Of a stretch of 64,000 bases of DNA, positions 9,491 to 16,764 are shown piece by piece. This stretch comes from JAKAVN01 sp963734845 (GTDB lineage: Bacteria > Desulfobacterota > Binatia > Binatales > Binataceae), in the NCBI GenBank assembly GCA_963734845.1, contig CAVTIS010000017.1:186001-250000 (forward strand), given 5' to 3'. The translations under genes and the position numbers were made by a program. The notes beneath the pieces were generated by a model. The model did no database searches, was not told the origin of the DNA, and saw nothing but the letters and a program-made list of their open reading frames with translations. Every line of letters starts with the position of its first letter. Position 1 is the first letter of the stretch.

Positions 9491-9522
9491 GGGCGCGAGA
9501 GGCCGCGAGGCCTCCCGCGCCC
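9491..9522 (-). terminator. Hairpin downstream of the secreted Thr-Pro protein gene
   Basis: A GC-rich inverted repeat (gggcgcg-agaggcc, loop gcga, ggcctcc-cgcgccc) lies 24 bases beyond the stop of the minus-strand gene ending at 9546. The T-tract on the minus strand is weak, so it is a possible terminator only. Confidence 0.45.
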
Positions 9523-9545
9523 GGAGGATTAAGCTCGGTGGCGAA

Positions 9546-11057
9546 TTACTGCATCCCGCCCGGCCAATTGTGCGCGCCCAGCGAATTCTGAGCAGCGGTG
9601 ATGTAGCTCTGCGCGCCCGAGTCGTACCAGCCGCCAGAGTAGTGGAATCCGATGCAGCCCCACAGCACGCGGGAAACGCTGCCGCCGCCCGCCAAAGCCG
9701 CTACGTCGGCCGCATAGGTGTTGGGCTGTTGACCGGCGCTGGCGAAGTAGACCGCCCAATCGCCGTTCATGCATGCCCTCTGATCCGCGTAGCGATAGTC
9801 GGCGCCGAATGGCGTGCTCTGCATTATCATCGGCCAGGTCGTGGTCTCGTAATAGACCTTGGTCTGCCACAGACTCCATGAAGTAAAGCAGCAACTCGGA
9901 CACGACACGGTAGAGCCGTCTGGTTCGGTGATGTTGGTGTTCCATAGGGCCGTGAAGGAGCCGTTAACGCAGGTCGACTGAGAGGTCCGCTTGTCGCCCG
10001 GCTCGCCCTGGTCCCATCCGGACTCGATCTCGCCTTGCGCCCGCACTACGTCCTCGTCGATTCCCCACTTACAAGCCGCCCATCGAACAATCTGGTCGGT
10101 CGTCCCTGCGTAGTTGCCGGTCACGTTGGCGTAGTCCGAAGCGGGAATTCCACCACCGCTGGAAGGCGTGGGATTGGAGTAGAACGACGCCGGAACGCCG
10201 CCGGGCGGCGGCACGTTGAAGAGCGCGTTGCCCGGCGCATGCTCCGCGATGGGAAGCGCATTTACCCAGGATGTACACTGCGACTCGCTCGGCAGCGTCG
10301 CCCGATAGCCGAGGGTCGAGAAATGCGTCGGTACTGAGCCCGGCGTGGGCGTCGAGGAGGGGACAGGCGTGGGCGTCGACGACTTGACAGGCGTGGGCGT
10401 CGACGAAGCGCCAGCCGTGGGGACCGACGACGGAACGGCAGTGGGCGTCGACGATGGATCGGGCGTCGGCGTTGCGCCTGTATTGGACACCCCGACTGAG
10501 ACGAATGCAGTGCCGATCGGCGTAGTGCCGCCCTGCTGGAAGACCCGGACCTTCAGGGTATGCGCACCGTTTGCAACCGTAGTCGAATTCCAGGTGAAGT
10601 TTCCGCTACCGGAGAGCACGGCGGTTCCGTCGACCATCAGCTGATCCCAGTAAACGTCGGGCCCGAGGTTGACGCTCACGGATACCGCTGTGCCGCTAAT
10701 GCTTTGGCTGTTGCCTGGTGAGTTAATGGTGATTTCGTTTCCGATATTCGAAGGCGTCGGAGTGGCGGCGGGGGTCGTACTGGGACTCGGCTTTGGCGTC
10801 GGCGTTGGTGGCGTCGGCGTCGGCGTCGCAGGTTTCGGCGTGGGAGTTGGTGTTGGAGGCGTCGGCGTTGGCGTCTGAGGCGTCGGCGTTGGAGGTTTCG
10901 GCGTTGGCGTCGGCGTGGCACGGCGCCAACGCGATTTTAAAATGGGCCGGCCGAGCACCGCGGCTCGGGCCACAGGCGCACCAGCCGACAGAAGCACGAA
11001 CGACAGCGCGACTGCACCGAAAAGACGGGCCAGCAAACCAGAAATTCCGTTCATCAC
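9546..11057 (-). CDS. Secreted protein: Thr-Pro linkers, Ig-like domain, lysozyme/transglycosylase-like C-terminal domain
   Basis: 503 aa. A signal peptide (about 1-33, ending ARA) is followed by a low-complexity TPTPKPPTPTPQTPTP-type linker (about 47-95), an Ig-like beta domain (about 108-195; ITINSPGNSQSISGTAVSVS, ANGAHTLKVRVFQQGG), a second SSTPTPV-type linker (about 200-243) and a cysteine-containing C-terminal domain (about 255-503). That domain has WGIDEDVVRAQGEIESGWDQ, which resembles the catalytic-glutamate helix of soluble lytic transglycosylases, plus cysteines suited to disulfides. The product is likely an exported wall-acting or polysaccharide-acting enzyme. The domain call for the C terminus is inference; a search with residues 255-503 would settle it. 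Confidence 0.75.
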   Translation of the reverse strand: MMNGISGLLARLFGAVALSFVLLSAGAPVARAAVLGRPILKSRWRRATPTPTPKPPTPTPQTPTPTPPTPTPTPKPATPTPTPPTPTPKPSPSTTPAATPTPSNIGNEITINSPGNSQSISGTAVSVSVNLGPDVYWDQLMVDGTAVLSGSGNFTWNSTTVANGAHTLKVRVFQQGGTTPIGTAFVSVGVSNTGATPTPDPSSTPTAVPSSVPTAGASSTPTPVKSSTPTPVPSSTPTPGSVPTHFSTLGYRATLPSESQCTSWVNALPIAEHAPGNALFNVPPPGGVPASFYSNPTPSSGGGIPASDYANVTGNYAGTTDQIVRWAACKWGIDEDVVRAQGEIESGWDQGEPGDKRTSQSTCVNGSFTALWNTNITEPDGSTVSCPSCCFTSWSLWQTKVYYETTTWPMIMQSTPFGADYRYADQRACMNGDWAVYFASAGQQPNTYAADVAALAGGGSVSRVLWGCIGFHYSGGWYDSGAQSYITAAQNSLGAHNWPGGMQ

Positions 11058-11487
11058 TCTTCCCCCCTATTGGAAAAACCTTCCGGCGGCGGACGCACCC
11101 GTCCGCCGCAGCGCCGCGCTGGTTTTTTCCAGCGCGATTGCCGCCGACCGCCGGAAGTCGCCGGTCATACATGAGGGATGGTCACGTGTCCGAAGAAGAT
11201 CGGATCGCCACAGGTAGAGCGTCCTGGCCTCCTGCCCTACGCCGGCAGGTGAGGAAGATTCCCCCCCAAGAATCCTCCCAAGCCACAACGCTGCGAGATA
11301 ATGTATGGCGTGTCGAATTGTTTGTCAACAAGACTATAGTCAGTTTAACTAGTTTAGTAGTTAATTTGAGTGTTTTATAGCGTTTATATGGCTACAATTG
11401 CGTATAGCGCGCAAACTTCAGCGTTCGTCTTCACCGCCGCAAACCATCGCTTGCCAGCCGTCGCGTCGGGCACGTAGAGAGGTATGG
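11058..11487. other. Intergenic region with AT-rich segment upstream of the kinase-like gene
   Basis: 430 bp between divergent genes. From about 11310 to 11400 base composition shifts sharply to AT-rich (repeated tagt/agtt motifs such as agtttagtagttaattt), in contrast to the surrounding GC-rich sequence. This is a likely promoter and regulator-binding zone for one or both genes; I cannot assign -35/-10 boxes with confidence. Confidence 0.5.
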
Positions 11488-12579
11488 ATGCCGGGAACAT
11501 CGGCCAACAAAAATTCAGCTGGGAAGAACTCCGGCAAGAAGAATTCCGACAGCAGGAATACCGCCGAGAAAAATTCCGGCAAGTGGAATTCCGCGGACGA
11601 ACTGGAACCGCTGCGCCACGCGATCCGGCGGCGCTACGGCGCGGCGGCGCAGGTCGAGAACGTCGTCGTTCCGACCTTGGGCGGAATCAATCGCACGCTG
11701 ATCTTCGATTTGGTCGAGGGCGCCGCGCGCCGCCGCCTGGTCTCGCGCCAGGAGAGCCAGGGCGCGGCCGACAGTCCATTTTTGCCCTCGAGCGTGCAGT
11801 TCCGCGTGATGCGGATCGCGCACGCACACGGGGTGCCCGTGCCCGAGCCAGTCTTCGAGTACGAAGCGGCGGACGCGATGGGCAGCGGCTACGTGAGCGC
11901 GTTCGTCGAGGGCGAGACGATGCCGCGGAAAATTCTGCGCGACGCGGAATTCGCCGTGGCGCGCGAGCGCCTGACGCTGCAGGCCGGGCAGACGCTCGCG
12001 CTGCTGCATTCGATCGATCCGGGAGAGCTGGGATTTCTCGAGCAGGTTGCGGATAGCCGCGACCCGCTGCGCGCGCAGCGCGATCGGCTCGATTCGTACG
12101 CTGAAGCTCATCCGGCGATCGAGCTCGGTCTGCGCTGGCTCGAACGTAATCGCGCGCGCGCGCCGCGCCGGACTTTTCTGCACGGCGACTTCAGGACCGG
12201 AAACCTGATGGTGGGGCGCGATGGGCTGCGCGCCGTGCTGGACTGGGAGTGCTGCCATATCGGCAGCCCGGCGGAGGACCTGGGCTGGCTATGCACGCGA
12301 TCGTGGCGCTTCGGCGATAACCATCGTCCGGTCGGCGGCTTCGGGGCGCGCGAGGACCTGGTCGACGCCTATGTCGGCGCGGGCGGCGGCCGGATCGACC
12401 CGGCGGAAATTCGCTACTGGGAAATTTTTGGCCTCGTGCGCTGGGCGATTTACAACGTATGGCAGGCGCATGGGCACGTCTTCGGCAAACGGCGATCGGT
12501 GACCTTCGCCGCGTGCGGGCGCAATACGAGCCTGGTCGAATACGACCTGCTGATGACGCTTCGCGGCCGTTATGATTGA
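11488..12579 (+). CDS. Phosphotransferase (aminoglycoside phosphotransferase/ACAD10-like kinase fold)
   Basis: 363 aa from ATG 11488, preceded by GAGAGG. The kinase core runs from about residue 40 to the end: N-lobe GGINRTLIFDLV, hinge YVSAFVEGE, the catalytic loop FLHGDFRTGNLMV and the metal-binding AVLDWECCHIG. This is the APH family branch that neighbours or fuses to acyl-CoA dehydrogenases (as in ACAD10/11, where the kinase phosphorylates 4-hydroxyacyl-CoA). Residues about 8-38 are an unusual low-complexity tract of KNS/RNT-type repeats (NKNSAGKNSGKKNS) of unknown purpose. It is followed by DUF6285 and SDR genes, probably as an operon. Confidence 0.88.
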   Translation: MPGTSANKNSAGKNSGKKNSDSRNTAEKNSGKWNSADELEPLRHAIRRRYGAAAQVENVVVPTLGGINRTLIFDLVEGAARRRLVSRQESQGAADSPFLPSSVQFRVMRIAHAHGVPVPEPVFEYEAADAMGSGYVSAFVEGETMPRKILRDAEFAVARERLTLQAGQTLALLHSIDPGELGFLEQVADSRDPLRAQRDRLDSYAEAHPAIELGLRWLERNRARAPRRTFLHGDFRTGNLMVGRDGLRAVLDWECCHIGSPAEDLGWLCTRSWRFGDNHRPVGGFGAREDLVDAYVGAGGGRIDPAEIRYWEIFGLVRWAIYNVWQAHGHVFGKRRSVTFAACGRNTSLVEYDLLMTLRGRYD

Positions 12580-12616
12580 AGGGCGAAATCTAGCGACGGC
12601 ATACGGAGGAGCTTAA

Positions 12617-13006
12617 GTGAGCCAGGACCGTCCTGCGGCGATCGAGGTGTTGCGCACCGTCCGGGAGTTCGTCGATTCGATGCGGACGAAGCTTAGCGGC
12701 GAGGATCAGTATCACGCGATCGTCGCCGCCTACCTGCTCGGCATCGTCGAACGGGAGTTGAGCCTGGCGCCCGACTTCGATCGGCAGGAGCAGATCGAGC
12801 TTGCGCGCTTTATCGCTGCGCCTGTGGATTCAACCGAGCCGCTGCCCGAACTGCATCAAATGCTATGCGAAGGGATTCGTGCCGGCCGCTACGACGATCG
12901 ATTCGATGAACTGATCGCTCTGGTGCTCGAGCAGACCGCGAACAAGGTGCGCGTGGTGCGCCCCGATCATCTCGATGCGGGCGATCGCGGGACGGCCGGC
13001 AAATGA
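12617..13006 (+). CDS. DUF6285 domain protein
   Basis: 129 aa, GTG start at 12617 with GGAGG 8 bases upstream. It matches the small helical proteins annotated DUF6285 that commonly follow the APH-like kinase and acyl-CoA dehydrogenase genes: PAAIEVLRTVREFVDSM, YHAIVAAYLLGIVEREL and a C-terminal helical part. No catalytic motif is visible. The neighbourhood implies an accessory role in the kinase/acyl-CoA dehydrogenase pathway (inference). It sits 37 bp after the kinase and 18 bp before the SDR gene. Confidence 0.75.
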   Translation: MSQDRPAAIEVLRTVREFVDSMRTKLSGEDQYHAIVAAYLLGIVERELSLAPDFDRQEQIELARFIAAPVDSTEPLPELHQMLCEGIRAGRYDDRFDELIALVLEQTANKVRVVRPDHLDAGDRGTAGK

Positions 13007-13024
13007 GCGGCGGGGGAGCGGGCG

Positions 13025-13888
13025 ATGGCCGATAGTCATCGGATTTTCGGATTCACCGACGAGCAGCTTGCCACGCTCGAACTGAGCTGGCGTCCCGGCC
13101 TGTTCGACGGCCAGGTGGTGATGGTCTCCGGCGCCGGCAGCGGGTTGGGCAAGGCGATCGCCTATCAGTTCGGCCGCCTCGGCGCGAAGCTGGTGATTTG
13201 CGGACGCAAGGCCGAGCCGCTAGAGCGCGCCGCGGACGGGATGCGCGCGCTAGGGATCGAATGCGTGGCCTATCCGATGACCATTCGCGATCCGGACCAG
13301 GTTGCGGCGCTATTCGAAGCGGCCTGGAGCCGTTACGGGCGGCTCGACGTGCTGGTGAACAATGCCGGCGGCCAGTTTCCGCAGGCGGCGATCGATTTCA
13401 GCGTCAAGGGTTGGAACGCGGTGATCGATACCAACCTCAACGGCACCTGGTACATGATGCAGGCGGCGGCGCGGCGCTGGCGCGACGCCGGGAGCTCCGG
13501 CTGTATCGTTAATATCGTGGCAGTCGTCGAGCGCGGGCTGCCTGGGGTCGCGCATACGGCGGCCGCGCGCGCCGGCGTGATCTACCTGAGCAAGACGCTC
13601 GCGGTTGAGTGGGCGCCGCTCAAGATCCGGATCAATAACGTGGCGCCCGGGGTCACCGCCACCGAGGGCATGAACGTGTACCCGGAGGAGGCGAGGGCCG
13701 AATTCGGGCGCGCCAACCCGATGATGAGGTTGGGCGACGCGCAGGACGTGGCCGACGCCTGCTGCTACCTCGCGGGGCCGAGCGGCAAATTCATCACCGG
13801 CGAGGTCCTCGCGATCGATGGCGGCTTCCAGATGTGGGGTGAGCAATGGACCGCCGGCCGCCCTGACTACTACAAGGTAAAAGGATGA
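13025..13888 (+). CDS. SDR family oxidoreductase, peroxisomal trans-2-enoyl-CoA reductase (PECR)-like
   Basis: 287 aa. The Rossmann motif is GAGSGLG (36-42), NNAGG is at about 112-116, and the C-terminal FITGEVLAIDGGFQMW is standard. At the catalytic site the usual Y-x-x-x-K is absent: the segment reads GVAHTAAARAGV, so the Tyr and Lys positions are T178 and R182. The same HxGAARAGV pattern is found in PECR-type enoyl reductases, so this is a subfamily trait, not decay, and points to reduction of an enoyl-CoA or similar double bond. It follows the kinase and DUF6285 genes closely (operon). Confidence 0.88.
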   Translation: MADSHRIFGFTDEQLATLELSWRPGLFDGQVVMVSGAGSGLGKAIAYQFGRLGAKLVICGRKAEPLERAADGMRALGIECVAYPMTIRDPDQVAALFEAAWSRYGRLDVLVNNAGGQFPQAAIDFSVKGWNAVIDTNLNGTWYMMQAAARRWRDAGSSGCIVNIVAVVERGLPGVAHTAAARAGVIYLSKTLAVEWAPLKIRINNVAPGVTATEGMNVYPEEARAEFGRANPMMRLGDAQDVADACCYLAGPSGKFITGEVLAIDGGFQMWGEQWTAGRPDYYKVKG

Positions 13889-14035
13889 TCGGAACCTCAG
13901 CGGCGCGGCCATTGGCGCTTTGCCCGGCGCGGTGCTATACGGCGATTCGGGGACAGTCAGCGAAAGACCTTGCACCAACACCTTGCGCAGAGGATCGTGC
14001 GACGATCGCGCGCGAGCAGCCAGGAGGTATAGACC

Positions 14036-14734
14036 ATGGCGGGAAGCGGACAGATATCCGAACACAAGCAGCACTCGAAAGCCAAGGGCCAGCATCCGAT
14101 GACCCAGATCGCGACGCGGTCATTGTTCGAAAACCAGGAGGTGCGGGTATGGGAGATGGACGTGGCGCCGGGTGAAACCTTCGGCCTGCATCACCATACG
14201 AATGACTACGTGCTTTACATCACCAGCGGCGCCCACCTGAAAGTTGACGACAAGGATGCCGGCACCTACGACTTCATCGGCCACGAGCGCTCGGTGTTCT
14301 ATATCAAGGCGGGCGGCACCGAGAGTTTTCGCAATGTGAGCGCGACCCCGTTTCGCGAGGCGCTGATCGAAATCAAGCGCCCGCCGCGGCCCAAGCAGGA
14401 CCGCGCCGGCTTCACCTCCAGCGATGCGCTGGTGGGCGCCCCCGACCGCGCGGGCAGTATCTGCGTGATGGAGAACGACCGCATGCGAATTGTCGAGACC
14501 ACACTGCCGCCGGGCAAGAGCCTTGGCAAGCAGCGCTGCGATCGCGACGCCGCGGTGTTCGTGGTTCAGCCGGGCAAGGTGAAGGTGGTCGAGCACGCAG
14601 CGGCCGGTCCGGAGCGGGTCAAGGAGGAGACGCGCAACGCCAAGGACGTAAGCTGGCAGCCGCGAGGCGTCGAGCGCGACCTGGTGAACATGGGCAAGAG
14701 CGTGTATCGGGAGATCAGCGTCGAAGTTAAGTGA
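14036..14734 (+). CDS. Two-domain cupin protein
   Basis: 232 aa from ATG 14036, with AGGAGG upstream; ATG 14099 is a possible shorter start. Domain 1 (about 30-115) has the cupin block APGETFGLHHHTNDYVLYI with a three-histidine run and a later metal-facing glutamate and histidine region. Domain 2 (about 140-230) repeats the cupin pattern (LPPGKSLGKQRCDRDAAVFV) but lacks the histidines, so it is probably structural. It could be a small-molecule binding or dioxygenase-like cupin. It lies 147 bp after the SDR gene on the same strand. Confidence 0.8.
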   Translation: MAGSGQISEHKQHSKAKGQHPMTQIATRSLFENQEVRVWEMDVAPGETFGLHHHTNDYVLYITSGAHLKVDDKDAGTYDFIGHERSVFYIKAGGTESFRNVSATPFREALIEIKRPPRPKQDRAGFTSSDALVGAPDRAGSICVMENDRMRIVETTLPPGKSLGKQRCDRDAAVFVVQPGKVKVVEHAAAGPERVKEETRNAKDVSWQPRGVERDLVNMGKSVYREISVEVK

Positions 14735-14812
14735 GCAGGGTTTCCGTGAATTTCAGTGACTAGTCAGTCAGGCGCCTGCTAATCATCGCGCACGCAGCTG
14801 CGCCGGGATGCT

Positions 14813-14852
14813 ACAACGGCCGCAGCCCCGCAGGGGCCGCGGCCGTTGCTTA
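14813..14852. terminator. Bidirectional terminator, repeat copy A
   Basis: A 15-bp stem with one mismatch (left arm 14815-14829, right arm 14833-14847) sits between the convergent cupin and VOC genes and is followed by ttgctt. The same element recurs at about 15713-15750; both copies also carry tagtcagtca 51-52 bases upstream of the hairpin. Confidence 0.75.
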
Positions 14853-14891
14853 TTGAGCCGAAGACCCGGCGGGCGCCAGAGATGGCGCCGC

Positions 14892-15287
14892 TCAACGCTC
14901 CCAGGCTGCGTGCTGGAGCACTACGCGATACCCGTCCGGATCTTCAAACGTCAGTCCGTCCTGATCCCAATAGGGATTGAACGACGCGACCGGCTCATAG
15001 CCCGACTTCTTCATCCGGGCGACCGCGTCATTCCATTCGCGTTCATCGGGCAGATAAAAAACCAAAAGATTGTCGGCGGTCGGCGCTCTGCCTGCGCGAT
15101 GCCCATGGGCCCGGGTGAATTCCAGATGATACGGCGCATCCGGCGTCCCCAGCATCACGCCGTCGAAGCCCGCGTGATTCTCGAAGCGATATAACTCGGC
15201 AAGGCCGAGACCTCGTGTGTAAAAGCGCGCGACGGCGTCCAAATTGTCCGTCGGACGCGCGACCCGCATTTTGGCTGTCCCAGTCAT
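14892..15287 (-). CDS. VOC family (glyoxalase/bleomycin resistance-type) protein
   Basis: 131 aa, one vicinal-oxygen-chelate module pair. Visible are the N-terminal MRVARPTDNLDAVARFYTRG (beta-alpha start typical of VOC), HLEFTRAHG in the middle with a metal-ligand-type His/Glu, and the C-terminal DGLTFEDPDGYRVVLQHA, where the E of FEDPDGY is the usual last metal ligand. Substrate is unknown; family members act as lyases, dioxygenases or drug-binding proteins. It converges on the cupin gene across the repeated terminator. Confidence 0.9.
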   Translation of the reverse strand: MTGTAKMRVARPTDNLDAVARFYTRGLGLAELYRFENHAGFDGVMLGTPDAPYHLEFTRAHGHRAGRAPTADNLLVFYLPDEREWNDAVARMKKSGYEPVASFNPYWDQDGLTFEDPDGYRVVLQHAAWER

Positions 15288-15400
15288 CTCGGCACCTCGC
15301 CCGCAAATCTCATGAACTTCTCATAAACCCGCCGTGCGCGGCCGGCACCCTGCGCCTACGATCGTCGCACAACGTGATGAAAGAAGGAGCGCGACGCAAA

Positions 15401-15643
15401 ATGATTTTCGTGCCGTCGATTTGGAGATGGATCGCTGGAGTCTCCGTGGTGGCCATTCTGGCAGCTTTACTGTGGTGGCTTTCGGATGAGGCTCGCAGGC
15501 TTGCGCGCACGCTCCGGCTCAACCGTTACAGGGCTGATGAATTGGCGCACCTTTATAGCATCCGATTCTTTACCACCCCAACCCTGAACCGTTCGAAGCC
15601 GCGCCCGGCAGAGGAGCCCGCGCATCGGTCCGACCTCGGGTGA
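15401..15643 (+). CDS. Small single-pass membrane protein, unknown function
   Basis: 80 aa from ATG 15401, chosen because GAAGGAG lies 11 bases upstream; the longer frame starting at 15215 overlaps the divergent VOC gene. It has one hydrophobic segment (about 8-27, WIAGVSVVAILAALLWWL) followed by an Arg-rich cytosolic-type tail (ARRLARTLRLNRYRADEL). No family recognised. It sits between the two copies of the repeated terminator. Confidence 0.55.
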   Translation: MIFVPSIWRWIAGVSVVAILAALLWWLSDEARRLARTLRLNRYRADELAHLYSIRFFTTPTLNRSKPRPAEEPAHRSDLG

Positions 15644-15712
15644 CGCGGGGAGGCAATTGAGTAGTCAGTCAATTCGTAGCGCGCGCGTCGCGCGCGCGGG
15701 CGGCAAGAACGC

Positions 15713-15750
15713 ACAACGGCCGCAGCCCGTGAGGGCTGCGGCCGTTGCTT
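15713..15750. terminator. Bidirectional terminator, repeat copy B
   Basis: A perfect 14-bp stem (15715-15728 with 15733-15746) closed by a GTGA tetraloop lies between the convergent small membrane protein gene and the OmpA-like gene. It is followed by ttgctt. It is nearly the same sequence as the hairpin at 14813. Confidence 0.8.
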
Positions 15751-15772
15751 CACAGTCTATGTAGCCCGACTC

Positions 15773-16456
15773 TTACTGATTCGGAATCAGCTCGACCCGG
15801 CGGTTCTGGGCACGTCCTTCGGCCGTCTTGTTAGTGGCGACGAAGTTCGTCTTTCCAAAGCCGTGCGGGCTCATGCGGCCTTCTGCGATTCCATGGTCGG
15901 CCAGGTACTTCACCACCGCGTCGGAGCGGCGCTCCGAGAGCTTCAGATTGTACCGAACCGAACCGATCGCGTCGCAGTAACCGTTGACGTTAACCGATAC
16001 GTCGGGGTGCTGCTTCAGAATCCCCGCGGCTTCGTCGAGCACGGCCGCATCCTGCGGACGGATGTTCGACTTGTTAAAGTCAAAGTGCACGCCACGCAGA
16101 ATCAGCTTCTCCGGCGGCGGAGGAGGCGGTGGCGGCGGTGGAGGAGGCGGTGGCGGCGGCGGTGCCGGAGGCGGCGGCGGCGCAGGCGGGCACAGGTAAT
16201 GCCCAATCACTCCACCAATCAGACCGCCACCCGCGAGTCCCGCGGGAATCCCCCAAGCGAAGTAAGTCCCTTCGTGCGAGCCATGATTCTTGGTAGTCAG
16301 GATCACAGCGGTGGCTATCCCCGCGCCAGCCAGTGCGCCGATCCCGGCCCCCATCACCTCGCAATTTCTCTGCTCTTGATCGGCCGAGCAGCCGGCAACC
16401 ATACACAGGGCGGCCGCTCCCATCAGGTACAAACCTAATTTTCTAATCACCATCAT
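15773..16456 (-). CDS. OmpA-family outer-membrane lipoprotein with poly-proline linker
   Basis: 227 aa. The signal peptide ends in the lipobox VAGC, so the mature N-terminal Cys (about C23) is probably lipidated. A glycine-zipper segment (GAGIGALAGAGI and AGLAGGGLIGGVIG) follows, then a linker of proline runs (one uninterrupted run of about 17 Pro), then the peptidoglycan-binding OmpA domain (about 115-227) with VHFDFNKSNIRPQD, NGYCDAIGSVRYNLKLSERR and TAEGRAQNRRVEL. It presumably tethers the outer membrane to the cell wall across the periplasm. AAGGAAGG lies immediately before the double ATG; the second ATG (16453) is equally possible. Confidence 0.92.
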   Translation of the reverse strand: MMVIRKLGLYLMGAAALCMVAGCSADQEQRNCEVMGAGIGALAGAGIATAVILTTKNHGSHEGTYFAWGIPAGLAGGGLIGGVIGHYLCPPAPPPPPAPPPPPPPPPPPPPPPPPEKLILRGVHFDFNKSNIRPQDAAVLDEAAGILKQHPDVSVNVNGYCDAIGSVRYNLKLSERRSDAVVKYLADHGIAEGRMSPHGFGKTNFVATNKTAEGRAQNRRVELIPNQ

Positions 16457-16764
16457 CCTTCCTTCCCAGCCTTTGGACGAGCAGCGCGCTCCAGCGATGC
16501 CTCCCCAAGCTAGCTAGAGTTATCTGGGAAACCCCTCAAAACTATCTGCAAGGTTGTCTCATATGTCCTGACCCGCGACAAGCCCTATTCGACGCATTTC
16601 TCGAGCTTCCAGTCCTTTCTGTGGCAACTGGTTGCGCCATCTGGTTAGCCGTGGCGCCATCGCCAAAACCCTCCGGCTATTCGACTCAAATCGGCTGTGG
16701 TATAGCAGCCCTTGTAGGAACTTTCACCTTTGATCCTCAGCCATTCCCCTATAGGAGCAAGACG
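16457..16764. other. Intergenic region between divergent OmpA and LLM operons
   Basis: 308 bp that must contain promoters for both divergent units. I see an AGGAG ribosome site just before 16765 and no confident -35/-10 pairs, hairpins or ORFs. Confidence 0.4.

Noticed and set aside
10370..10920. Repetitive gtcggcgttgg-type stretch that could be taken for a CRISPR or satellite array
   Set aside because: It codes on the minus strand for Thr-Pro linkers of the secreted protein; unit length and spacing are not those of repeats and spacers.
16105..16190. Long ggcggtggcgg run suggesting a Gly-rich plus-strand protein
   Set aside because: It is the complement of the poly-proline linker of the OmpA-like lipoprotein, which has a proper signal peptide and OmpA domain.
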